NCBI RefSeq assembly: GCF_014650335.1
Contig: NZ_BMUT01000014.1
Coordinates: 107,176 to 171,175 of the forward strand
Reading direction: 5' to 3'
DNA length: 64,000 nt
DNA from: Streptomyces hiroshimensis
GTDB taxonomy: Bacteria > Actinomycetota > Actinomycetes > Streptomycetales > Streptomycetaceae
Within the stretch, counting starts at the first letter, position 1. The number at the start of each line of letters is the position of its first letter. This document shows, one piece after another, positions 47,371 through 57,100 of this stretch. A program made the position numbers and the translations under genes. Under the pieces are notes generated by a model. It saw nothing but the letters and a program-made list of their open reading frames with translations. It was not told the DNA's origin and made no database searches.

Positions 47371-47437
47371 CGCCCCGTCGGGCACCGGTGAACCTTCCGG
47401 GAAACCAGGAAACCAGGAGACCAGGAGAGGACGGACC

Positions 47438-47839
47438 GTGGACATCATCGGCGCGGGGTGGGCCTTCCCCGCCGTCATCACCGGCACCGGCCGGGTCGGC
47501 CTCGCGAGCGGCAGCGACGACGTGGAGCAGGCCGTCCGCATCATCCTGTCCACCGCGCCCGGCGAGCGGCCCATGCGCCCGGAGTTCGGCTGCGGCATCC
47601 ACCGGCTCGTCTTCGACTCGGTCGACGCCACCACCGTCGCCCGCGCCGACGTGGAGGTGCGCCAGGCCCTCGACCGGTGGGAGCCGCGCATCGAGGTCGA
47701 CGACCTCCTCTTCAGCACGGACTCCGAGGACACCGGCGTGCTCTACATCGACATCCGCTACCGGCTGCGGGCGACCAACGAACCCCGCAACCTCGTCTTT
47801 CCCTTCTACACCCTGCCCGGCGAATCCCCGGATGAGTGA
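47438..47839 (+). CDS. gp25-like baseplate wedge protein
   Basis: A 133-residue protein of the GPW/gp25 family. EQAVRIILSTAPGERPMRPEFGCGIHRLVFD is the diagnostic lysozyme-like family region (shown split here at about residues 29-59), followed by ALDRWEPRIEVDDLLFS. GTG at 47438 follows GAGAGGACGG. It forms the sheath-baseplate connection. Stop lies 3 bp before the next start. Confidence 0.9.
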   Translation: MDIIGAGWAFPAVITGTGRVGLASGSDDVEQAVRIILSTAPGERPMRPEFGCGIHRLVFDSVDATTVARADVEVRQALDRWEPRIEVDDLLFSTDSEDTGVLYIDIRYRLRATNEPRNLVFPFYTLPGESPDE

Positions 47840-47842
47840 CCC

Positions 47843-50008
47843 ATGTCCATCGTTCCCGTCCCCGACCTCGACGACCTGCGTTTCCAGCCGCTCGTCGACG
47901 CCGCCAAGCGCGCCCTCCCCGAGCGCGTACCGGAGTGGACCGACCACAACGTCTCCGACCCCGGCGTCACCCTGATCGAAGCCTGCGCCGAACGGGCCGA
48001 TCAACTGGCGTATCGCATCGACCGTATGACGGACCGGCAGTGCTCCGCCTTGCTCCGGCTCATGGGGATCACGCCGCTGCCCGCTTCTCCGGCCCGCGTC
48101 GTCGTCGAGTTCTCCCGCGAGGGCTCCTTCCCCTCCTGCGTGATCCCGGAGGGCACGGAGGTCCGGGCCGGCGGCGGCGAGGACGCCGTCGTCCTGCGCA
48201 CCGCCGCGCCGCTGACCCTTGCGGAGCAGCAGGCCTCCGGGCGCGTGGAGGCCGTCGAGCACCCCGTCACGCACACCGAGGTGCTGGGCGTCGCCGACGG
48301 TTCCCCCGGCAGCCGGTTCGCGACGGCGCACCGCCCGTGGGGCGACGGAGCACCGGTCCCGGACCCGCCGTTCGGGCCGCCGGTCACCGTCCGCGTCGGG
48401 ACGACGGAATGGCATCGGGTCCGTACCTTCGCCGAGGCCGATTGCAAACAGCCGGTTCACTGGTGGGACGACGCCGCATGCGAAGTCGTCTTCGGGCCGC
48501 TGGTTCCGGCGGAGGGCGGCAGCGAGCAGCACGGGGCCGTGCCACCGGCCGGCGCGCCGATCAGCGCCGAGTACGCCGCCTACCGGGGCAGCGCGGGCAG
48601 CCTCCCCGTCGGTACGTCCCTTGTCATCGCGTCGCCGGCCGGGCTGAGCGCCGTCGTCCACGCCGTGGTCGCCCCCGCGCGGGACGCGGAGGACCGGCGG
48701 CAGGCGCTGGAGCGAGCCGGACTGGTCCTGGCCCCCCTGCGGAGTGCGGTCACCGCGGCCGACCACGAGCAGCTGATCGAGGAGCACGTCGACGGCCTGG
48801 CCCGGGTGCGGGTGACGGCGATGACCCGCCCGACCGACTCCCGCGTACCGGCCGCCCTCGACCTGCCGTCGCGCCCGGCCGAGGTCCTGGCCTGCGCCGT
48901 CGCCGCCCGGAGCCCGGAGCGGGCCGTGCACTACTACGACGAGAACGGCACCATCACGGCACGCCCGCTGCCTCTCCGCAGACCCGGGACGGAGGACGGC
49001 GGGGACGGGCCCCTCTCCGCGGGCGTGGAGGACGACGTACCGGCACCGGTCCAGGAGGCGAAGTGCCTGAACGCCGTCATCCGCCTCGGCGAACAGGAGC
49101 CACGGCTGTGGTTCTTCGGGCCGTGGTGCCTGTGGGACGGGGAGGGGCAGGAGCCGCGCGACGTCCGGGAGGCGTTCCCCGGACTGCCGGAGGCCTTCGG
49201 CTCGGACCTCGACGAGGTGGCCGTGCTGGCCGACCCCGACGTGCCCGACGCCTACGAACTGTTCTTCTTCAAGGGCGAGATCTTCTTTCACCGCGCCTAC
49301 GTCCACGTCCCCGCCGACGCCCCCGGCGGCCCGGGTTTTCAGCCCGCGGACGGCAGCAGGGGCGTGACGTCGCGCATCCCGGAGGCCTTTCCCGGCCTCT
49401 CCCCGCAGTGCCAGGACACCCCGGACGCGGTGGCCGTCTTCGACGGCGTGTTCTTCTTCATGAAGGGGACGCGGACCGAACCCGCCCTCTGGCGCCCCGA
49501 AGACGCCCTCCTGCACGTCCTCCTCGTACCCCGTACGGACGGGGACCCGGCGCAGGTGCCGTCCGCCGGAGTGTTCGACATCCCTGAGGACGTTCTCGCG
49601 CGGGTGAGTGACGTCGTCGGGTCCTCGCGGCTGCTCGGCGAACGGCTCGGCGCGGGCCCGCCCCGCTACCACCGCTTCGGCATCACGGCCACGGTACGAC
49701 CCTGGAGCAGCACGCCGCAGGACACGGAGCGCGCCAGGCAGGCCGCCGAACGGGCCCTGCGCCGCTTCTTCCACCCGACGGCCGGGGGACCGGACGGGCG
49801 GGGCTGGCCGTGGGGGCGCAGGGTGCACGCGGGCGATGTGTTCGGCGCGCTGGAACCGCTCCCGGAGCTCCGCGGCACGCTCGCCGTCGGCCTGACCGAG
49901 GGCGGCGCGGAGCGGGACGGCCGGGTCGTCACGTCCGTAGAGGTCTCGGACGGCGGCCTGGTGCTGCTCGGCGACGTGGACATCACCGTGGCCCGAGCCG
50001 AGGACTGA
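47843..50008 (+). CDS. baseplate J-like protein with hemopexin-like insert
   Basis: A 721-residue baseplate wedge protein. N-terminal gpJ region: DDLRFQPLVDAAKRAL, DHNVSDPGVTLIEACA, YRIDRMTDR, as in other eCIS gpJ/gp6 proteins. The C-terminal gpJ region follows from about residue 590 with RAAERALRRFFHPTAGG (RQAAERALRRFFHP). Between them, residues about 405-551 contain hemopexin-like repeats: PRLWFFGPWCLW, YELFFFKGEIFFHR, IPEAFPGL and DAVAVFDGVFFFMKG. I have not seen such an insert described for CIS baseplates. ATG 47843. Confidence 0.85.
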   Translation: MSIVPVPDLDDLRFQPLVDAAKRALPERVPEWTDHNVSDPGVTLIEACAERADQLAYRIDRMTDRQCSALLRLMGITPLPASPARVVVEFSREGSFPSCVIPEGTEVRAGGGEDAVVLRTAAPLTLAEQQASGRVEAVEHPVTHTEVLGVADGSPGSRFATAHRPWGDGAPVPDPPFGPPVTVRVGTTEWHRVRTFAEADCKQPVHWWDDAACEVVFGPLVPAEGGSEQHGAVPPAGAPISAEYAAYRGSAGSLPVGTSLVIASPAGLSAVVHAVVAPARDAEDRRQALERAGLVLAPLRSAVTAADHEQLIEEHVDGLARVRVTAMTRPTDSRVPAALDLPSRPAEVLACAVAARSPERAVHYYDENGTITARPLPLRRPGTEDGGDGPLSAGVEDDVPAPVQEAKCLNAVIRLGEQEPRLWFFGPWCLWDGEGQEPRDVREAFPGLPEAFGSDLDEVAVLADPDVPDAYELFFFKGEIFFHRAYVHVPADAPGGPGFQPADGSRGVTSRIPEAFPGLSPQCQDTPDAVAVFDGVFFFMKGTRTEPALWRPEDALLHVLLVPRTDGDPAQVPSAGVFDIPEDVLARVSDVVGSSRLLGERLGAGPPRYHRFGITATVRPWSSTPQDTERARQAAERALRRFFHPTAGGPDGRGWPWGRRVHAGDVFGALEPLPELRGTLAVGLTEGGAERDGRVVTSVEVSDGGLVLLGDVDITVARAED

Positions 50009-50115
50009 CCCCAGGACTGGCTCCAGACCTTAAGCACAACGGCTGCCCCCAGGGCTGACCACAAGGGCCCGGCGCCGGGCGCGCCGGGACCCCGGAAGAG
50101 AGGACCGCATCGCAC

Positions 50116-50739
50116 ATGGATCCGCACCCCGAATCCCGCACCGGACGCCCGCTCGGCCTGCCGTCCGTCTACTCCGGCGACACGGTCGTGGAGGCGTTCG
50201 CCGCCGCGATCGGCGAGGCCATGGCCCCGGCGGAGGAGCGGATCGAGAGCCTCGACGCCGTCCTCGACCCGTGGCGCGCGCCACCGGCCTTCCTGGACTG
50301 GCTGATCCGCATCACGGGCGCCCGGGTCGAACCGGGCTGGACCGAGGTCCAGCGCCGCAAGGCCGTCGATCTGGCGCCCCGGCTGACGGCATACCGCGGC
50401 ACCCCGTACGGGCTGCTGCTGGAGGCCGAGGAGATCCACGGCTGGGACCGCCTCGTCATCGACGACCCCGGTGGCGTCTTCACCGGCAGCCACCGGCCGC
50501 CCCGGGCGGGCCGCATGCTCACCGTCACCCTGACCGCAGGGCGCGAGGAGGACCGTACGGCCCTCGAACACCGGCTCACCCGCCTGGTGCGCGCGCACTG
50601 TCCCGCGCACCTGCCGTTCAAGGTCGCGGTCCTCAGCGACCCCGGCGACGGGAAGAGCGCACAGCACACCGGGCAGGCCCGGCGCGGCCGCCCCGAAGGC
50701 ACTTCTGCCGCCCCTGACGAGAGGTCACAGCAGGGATGA
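50116..50739 (+). CDS. phage tail protein I-like (gpI) baseplate protein
   Basis: A 207-residue protein of the P2 gpI/tail-like family: YSGDTVVEAFAAAIGEAMAPAEE, LDPWRAPPAFLDWLIRITGA and AYRGTPYGLLLEAEEIHGW are typical. A disordered 30-residue tail ends the protein. In contractile systems gpI follows gpJ and completes the baseplate wedge. ATG 50116; its stop overlaps the next ATG (50736-50739). Confidence 0.85.
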   Translation: MDPHPESRTGRPLGLPSVYSGDTVVEAFAAAIGEAMAPAEERIESLDAVLDPWRAPPAFLDWLIRITGARVEPGWTEVQRRKAVDLAPRLTAYRGTPYGLLLEAEEIHGWDRLVIDDPGGVFTGSHRPPRAGRMLTVTLTAGREEDRTALEHRLTRLVRAHCPAHLPFKVAVLSDPGDGKSAQHTGQARRGRPEGTSAAPDERSQQG

Positions 50740-53700
50740 GTCTGCCGACACCCGAGTACGACGGGCGCACCCGCGACCAGGTCGTCGCCACCGCCGTCGC
50801 CGCCGTACGCCGGAGGGTCGGCGTCTGGAGCGGGCAGGACCGCACCGACCCCGGCCGGGGCCTGATCGAGACCTGCACCGACATGGTCGTGGCCCTGCGC
50901 GACCGGCTCAACCTGGCCCCCGACCAGCGCCGCCTGCAGGTGCTGAGCATGCTGGGCGTGCGGCCGTACCAGCCTGCGCCCGCGCAGACCGAGGTCGTCT
51001 TCCGGCTCGCCGCACCGCCGCCCGAGCCGGTCGTCGTCCCCGCAGGGCTGGAGGTGGCCACGCGGCCGGTGGGGGAGGAGGAGCCGGTCGTCTTCAGCAC
51101 CCTGACGGACGCGGTGCTCAACCCCTGTGTCCTGCTCGCCGCCGGCGACTTCCTGGAGCGGGCGACGGGCAGCGGGATCCTGGAAGGCACGCTGACCGGG
51201 CTCGGCCCCGGGGCGGACGATCCCGTCGAGCTCGCCGGCCCGGCCTTCGCCGGCCCGCCCTTCCACCTCAACCTCCCTTACGCGGCGGACTTCCCGCTCA
51301 CAGGGGACGCTACGGACGGCCTCGGTCCTGAGCCTGTCCGTCCTTCCGGCAGCGGCTCCTACGCCTTGGTCGTGCTCTCCGTACCCGTGCCCGGCATCCG
51401 GTTGACGCTCGACGTCCGGCTGGGGGAGGCCTCTGTCCCCGCGCCCGGCGGCAACAGCGCCCCGGTCAAGGGCCGGTGGGAGGCCTGGCAGGGAACGCAC
51501 TGGACCTCCTGCCGCGTCGTGGCGGACGGCGTCACCGGGCCGGACCGCCCGGGCCGGGTCACGCTCGACCTTCCGCCCGCCCACGCGCCCGCCCAGCTCC
51601 TCCTCCACCAGGGCGCGGCGGCCACCGGCCGGGAGCCGGATCCGCACCCGGGGCAGGAACAGGACGCGCCGCGGCGGCTCCGCGACGTGGGCCTGATCCG
51701 CTACCGGACGGAACCGGGACAGAGCCCCCTGGCCGAGGCCGCACTCGTCCCCGTACTGAGCGTCCCCGTCCCCGTCGTCCAGGCCCGGCTCGTCCAGGAC
51801 GAGGTGCTCGGCACGGCGTCCGGCACCCCCGGCGAGCGGCTGCGGTTCGCCCACCCGCCGATGCCGCGGTCCACCGACCCCCTCGTCGTCGAGGCCACCG
51901 CCGGCGGGCGTACCGAACGGTGGACGCACGTCGCTTCGCTCGCCGGATCGGGGCCCGGCGACCGGCACTTCACCCTGGACCCGCGCACCGGCGAGGCCGT
52001 CTTCGCGCCCGTGGTGGCCGGAGCCCGCGGCCCGCGGCAGCACGGGGCGGCGCTGCCGCCGGGCGCGGTCGTCCGGGCACGGCGCTACCTGACCGGCGGC
52101 GGCGCCCGGGGCAACGTGCCCGCGCGGACCATCACCGTGCTGCGGACACCGCTGCCCTACATCTCCTCGGTGACGAATCCTGCGCCCGCCGTCGGAGGAA
52201 CGGAGCGCGAGAGCGCCGCCGCCTGTGCAACCCGACTGCCCCTCGGCTCGCCCGTGCCCGAACGGGCCGTCGTTCCGCGCGACTACGAGCAGCTGGCCCT
52301 GGCCGCCTCGGCCGGCATGGCCCGCATCCACCACCTGCGGGACGTGCCCGACGACGCGCTCGACCCGGCACGCAACTACGTGGCGTGGGAGCCCGCGACG
52401 ACGGAAGTCCGGTTCACCGTCGCGGCCGGCGTGCCGGAGGTGCCTGCGGGGACTCAGGTGACGACGGCGGACGGGAAGGTGGTCTTCACGACCACCGAGT
52501 CGGCCGTGCGGACATCCCCCGAGCCCATGGGCGCGGCATCCCTCGGTCTCGTCGCCGAAACCACGGGCGCCGCCGAGATGTTCGCCGCCGGGGACTACGC
52601 GACCTCCGGCTTCTCCGGCCCCTTCACGACGGGCGGCAAGCTGGTCCTCGCTCTGGTACGGATCGCGAAGGCGCACGACCTGCGGAACCTCATGCTGTGG
52701 GTGGCTCCTGCCGGGGCCGGGGCCGGGGCCGGGGCCGGGGCCGGGGCCGGGGCCGGGGCCGGGCGGCGGCGGTCAGAGGGCCGGATCGCGGTGTCCGTGT
52801 TCGCCCCGAGGAAGGGCGAGCCCTGGTGGGACACCGCCTCCCCGCTTGCTTACGCGTCCTCGTCGGCGCAGCTGGTCACGGGCGCGGGCGCGGGCGCGGG
52901 CGGGGGCGAGGGCGGTGGAAGCGGAAAGGGCGTGGCGGCCGTGAACGCTCACCCCGTCCCCTTGGGCACCTCCGCACGGTGGCTGGCCGCGGTCGGCCGG
53001 GGCGAGCTCGCCACGACGGCGCAGGAGGCCGTAGCCGACCTGGGGTCCGGCTTCCCGGCGGACGAGGCCGCATGCTGGATCGCCGTGCAGATCCTCGACC
53101 CCCAGGGCGACGACGCCACCACGTACACGGTGTACGCCGACTCGGGCACCACATCGGCCGTGCCGGCAGTGCAGTTCGAGGAGCACAGCACGGGCCACAA
53201 GGAGGTCGCCTCGAAGGGCGAACCCGGCCAGGTCTTCTCGCTGCTGGAAGCGCCGGTGTACGGCCAGCCCCCGCCGATCCGCGTCGGCGCGGGGGACTGG
53301 CACACCGTCCCCTCCTTCGCCGAGTCGATGCCGGACGACGAGCACGTGGTGGTCAACGCGAGTACGGGCCAGGTCCACTTCGGCCCCAAGACGGACGGCC
53401 CCACGGGCAACCACCAGTACGGCGCCGTTCCCCTGCCGGAAGGCACGAAGATCACGGCGGGCGGCCCGTACAAGGTCACCCTCGGCGCGGCCGGCAACGG
53501 CATCCCTCAGGGCGGCATCAGCAGCCTGAAGCACGCCGTGGAGGGAGTGCTGGGCGTGTCGAACACCTCCCTCACGGCAGGTGGCAAGAACGGCTACACC
53601 GACACCAGCGGCGGCAGCACCCAGGCCGGCGTACGGCTGATGGTCATCCCCTTCGTCACGACCGACGAACGCGGATGGTTCCCGTTCCACATGCTCACGC

Positions 53701-54137
53701 CCGGTCGCGACGCCCGTGACACGCTGCGGCGCTCCTTGCGGGCCTGCCAGCCGGAAGGCGTGCCGGTATGGCTGGTGGAGCCCGGCTACCGGGGCATTCG
53801 TATCGACGCCCGCATCGTGCCCACCGACTACCGGACCGCCTCCGAGCGTGCCGCCCTCGGAGCAGCCGCCGAGCGCGCCCTGTACCGGTACTTCAGCCCG
53901 GTCGGCGGCGGTCCGGACGGCACCGGCTGGCCGCTGGGGCGCCCGGTGCACGTGGGGGAGGCGTTCCGGGTCCTGGAGCAGGTGCCCGGGGTCGCCCGGG
54001 TGGCCACCGCGACCCTGACGCCGGTCGATCCGCGCACCGGCGCGGCCGAGAAGTCCGTCGACCTGGTCGACTGCGGGCCGGGCGAGACCGTGTATTCCGT
54101 CGAACACCGGATCACCGTTGCGGAGGTGCCGTCATGA
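50736..54137 (+). CDS. second, large baseplate J-like protein
   Basis: A 1,133-residue gpJ-type wedge. N-terminal DPGRGLIETCTDMVVALRDRLN and LQVLSMLGVRPYQPAPAQTEV; C-terminal SERAALGAAAERALYRYFSPVGGG and EAFRVLEQVPGVARV. Middle modules include VPRDYEQLALAASAGMARIHHL and a second carbohydrate-module-like stretch. Two Ala-Gly linkers (from GGGGCC repeats at 52713 and from GCGGGC repeats at 52880-52912) flank about 50 residues, separating a small domain. Two gpJ genes around gpI is the usual eCIS arrangement. ATG 50736 overlaps upstream stop. Confidence 0.87.
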   Translation: MSLPTPEYDGRTRDQVVATAVAAVRRRVGVWSGQDRTDPGRGLIETCTDMVVALRDRLNLAPDQRRLQVLSMLGVRPYQPAPAQTEVVFRLAAPPPEPVVVPAGLEVATRPVGEEEPVVFSTLTDAVLNPCVLLAAGDFLERATGSGILEGTLTGLGPGADDPVELAGPAFAGPPFHLNLPYAADFPLTGDATDGLGPEPVRPSGSGSYALVVLSVPVPGIRLTLDVRLGEASVPAPGGNSAPVKGRWEAWQGTHWTSCRVVADGVTGPDRPGRVTLDLPPAHAPAQLLLHQGAAATGREPDPHPGQEQDAPRRLRDVGLIRYRTEPGQSPLAEAALVPVLSVPVPVVQARLVQDEVLGTASGTPGERLRFAHPPMPRSTDPLVVEATAGGRTERWTHVASLAGSGPGDRHFTLDPRTGEAVFAPVVAGARGPRQHGAALPPGAVVRARRYLTGGGARGNVPARTITVLRTPLPYISSVTNPAPAVGGTERESAAACATRLPLGSPVPERAVVPRDYEQLALAASAGMARIHHLRDVPDDALDPARNYVAWEPATTEVRFTVAAGVPEVPAGTQVTTADGKVVFTTTESAVRTSPEPMGAASLGLVAETTGAAEMFAAGDYATSGFSGPFTTGGKLVLALVRIAKAHDLRNLMLWVAPAGAGAGAGAGAGAGAGAGRRRSEGRIAVSVFAPRKGEPWWDTASPLAYASSSAQLVTGAGAGAGGGEGGGSGKGVAAVNAHPVPLGTSARWLAAVGRGELATTAQEAVADLGSGFPADEAACWIAVQILDPQGDDATTYTVYADSGTTSAVPAVQFEEHSTGHKEVASKGEPGQVFSLLEAPVYGQPPPIRVGAGDWHTVPSFAESMPDDEHVVVNASTGQVHFGPKTDGPTGNHQYGAVPLPEGTKITAGGPYKVTLGAAGNGIPQGGISSLKHAVEGVLGVSNTSLTAGGKNGYTDTSGGSTQAGVRLMVIPFVTTDERGWFPFHMLTPGRDARDTLRRSLRACQPEGVPVWLVEPGYRGIRIDARIVPTDYRTASERAALGAAAERALYRYFSPVGGGPDGTGWPLGRPVHVGEAFRVLEQVPGVARVATATLTPVDPRTGAAEKSVDLVDCGPGETVYSVEHRITVAEVPS
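52713..52763 (+). repeat. (GGGGCC)8 hexanucleotide repeat inside a baseplate gene
   Basis: Eight exact GGGGCC units (52713-52760) plus GGG, coding Ala-Gly dipeptides in frame. Copy-number changes keep the frame but change linker length. The plus strand can form G-quadruplexes. A weaker GCGGGC-type run lies at about 52880-52912. Confidence 0.9.
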
Positions 54138-57100
54138 GCGGGACGGAGCAGAGGGGCGACGGGGGGACGGGGACGGAGACGGGCCAGGGCATCGCGGGAG
54201 AGCCCCGGCTGCTGGCCGTGGACTGGGCGGCGGACCGGCTGGCCGTGGTGGGCCTCGGCACACCGCAGACCCCGGAGCCGCCGCGGACCGTCGAGGTCGG
54301 GAGCAACCCGCGCGCGGTGGCCGTCGGCGCGGACGGCACCCGCGCCTACGTCGCCGACCACGGCTCGGGGACGCTGTCGGTGGTGGACCTGACCGGCGCC
54401 GAGCCCGTCCTGCTGCACACCGTCCCTACCGGTCCGGGCCCGGCCTCCGTGGTCGCCGGACTCGCCCGCGACCGCGTCTGCGTGGCGGACGAGTCGGGCG
54501 GGGTCGTGGTCTTCGAGGCGGACGGCGAGCGGGTGGCCGAGATCGCGGTGGGCACGGGACCGTGCACCCTGGCAGCGGCCTCCTCGGGGGAGCGGGTCTG
54601 CGCCGTCGACGTGACGGGCGGGACCGCCTCGGTGATCGGTATCGCCGGCCCGGCCGCGCCGTCCGTGACCGGCTCGGTGCCGGTGAGCGGGGCCACCGGG
54701 GCGGTCGCCGTGTCCCCGGACGGAGCATTCGCGTACGTCGGGGTCAGGGTGGACGACGCAACCGGCGCAGTGAAGGTCGTCGATCTGGCCCGGGGCGTCG
54801 AAGTGCCCGTGGGAGCCGTGGGGGCCGTCGGCGCGGAGCCGCGCGCGATCGTGGTGAGTCCTGCGGGTGACCGTATCTGCGTGGCCGCCTACGGCTCGGC
54901 GTCGGTCGCGATCGCCGGACTCGACCGGGAGAGCGGCCGGATGGGCTCCGTCGCTACGGTCGCGACCGCCCCGCACCCGGTCGCCGTGGCCTTCACACCG
55001 GACGGCCGGCTGATCCACGTCGTCAGCCAGACCACGGGGAAGGTCACCGCCATCCGCCTGGACGCACCGGAGAAGGAGCCGGAGACCACGGACCTTGTCG
55101 TCGCGACCGTGCCCTCGGGCGTCGTGTTCGGGCCCGGCGGCCACTACGCCTACGTCACCGACCAGGCGACAGGACAGCTGGTCACCGTACGCGCGGCCCC
55201 GTACAAAACGGGGGAGATCGGCACGGGGGACGGCTCGAAGCCGGTCGGCGTGGCGGTGTCCCCGGACGGCCGGTGGGCCTACGCGGCCGACTCCGCGTCC
55301 GACAAGCTCGCGGTGCTGGATCTCGAACGCCTGACGCCCGGCACGCCCGTCGGCCTCGGGACCGGGCACAAGCCCTGGGACGCCGCCGTGGCGCCGAACC
55401 GGACGTTCGCCTGCGCCACCAGCCCGGACTCGGATCACCTCCTGCTGCTGACGCCTGCTGCGGGAGACACCCTGGAGACCGGCGAAGGCGCCCGGGTGAC
55501 TCCGGTCGCCCTGGCGCCGGGATCCCGGCCGCACGGCGTGGCCGTCACCCCGGACAGCCGGTACGCGGTGACCGCCGACCACGGCACGGCGACGGTGTCC
55601 CTCGTCGACCCGCACGGGGGCACGTACACGATCGGCCCGGAGACCCTCAAATGCGATCACCCCGATGGCATCGCGCTGTCCAAGGACGGCCGGACGATGT
55701 ACGTCGCGGACTTCGTCGAGCCTCCGACGAACCAGTTCGGCGGGAAGATCGCCATCCTCCGCAGGGACACATCGGGGCGATGGGAACACACGACGGTCAT
55801 CGACGCCCAGACGGGGCGACTGGCGGGGGCCCATGAGCTGGCATTGTCGCCCGACGAACGGCTGCTGTACGTCGCCAACTACACAAATGGGACCGTGTCG
55901 GTTCTCGGGCGCGACAGCGAAGACGGCCCATGGACCTTCCGCCGGACCATCACCAAATCCCAATCCTTGCAGCACCCCTACGGCCTGGCCCTCTCATCGA
56001 GTGGAGACACCCTCTACGTATCCAATGACGCCGATACGGAGGGCTCCGTCGAGGTGTTCGACGTCGCCGACGGCCGGGCGGACTTCAAGGAAAGGATCGT
56101 CATCAAGCGGGGCCAGCCCCACGTCCACCTTGGTCTCGCACTCTCCCCGGACGACCGGTTCCTCTACGCGGCCGACAAAGAGTTCCGGACGCCGGTACCG
56201 CAGACAGCGACCGGCACGGTGTACGGAGTGCCTCTGGACGGGGACAAGCAGCCGGTTGTCGTGGCGAGGGCCTCAGAACACGGCACCGACATGCCCAGTG
56301 GACTCGTCTGCCGCGACGACCGCACCCTGTGCGTCGTCAACCAAGGCGAAAAGACTGTGCCTTCCCGCTCCGCATGCCTGGCCGTGCTCACGCTGGACGA
56401 ATCCCGACTGGCCGTACAGGAGAGCAAGACCGTCCCCCTCGACAAGGATGTCCTCCCGTACACGCCCGCGGTCTCGGGCGACGGCACCCTCTGCATCGCC
56501 AACTTCGACGGACCGACGGTCACGGTGTTCGGATCCATGGTCACCCCCGTCCCGGTCGATGAGCCGGCCGAGTCCCAGCCGTGGGACGTGGCCGTCACCC
56601 AGGACGGCATCTATGCGTACGTCACCGACCGCCACGCCGACGCCGTACGGTGCATTCGTCTCGCCGACCGTGACGTGAGCACGCTCCCCGTCGGCGACGA
56701 CCCCATGGGCGTGGCGAGCGGGCCGGGAGGCGTCCGCGCCTACGTCGCCGACCACGGCGGCAACAGCATCACCGTCCTCGACAGAACCCCTGAACGGACC
56801 GGTACGCCCGTTGTCTCCGTGGCCGGGGTGGAGAGTGCCCGCGCCGTGGCGCTCCATCCCCGGGCTTCGTACGCCTACATCGCCCGGGCCAACAGCCTCG
56901 ACGCCGCGGCCCTCGACGGAGCCACGGCCGGGACCGCCCTGAGCGCGGGCGCGTCCCTGAACACCGGCGCGTCCCTCTGCTCCGTCGCGGTGCATCCCGA
57001 CGGAGCGTACGCGTACGCGGTGGACGCCGGCGGTCCCGTGCCCGAGGTGCGCGTCGCCGACCTGTCCGCGGCCGAGCGACCCGTCCGCGCAGCGGCGGAG

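Noticed and set aside
52713..52912. G+C repeats considered as an origin or attachment site
   Set aside because: They lie in frame inside a baseplate gene and encode Ala-Gly linkers.
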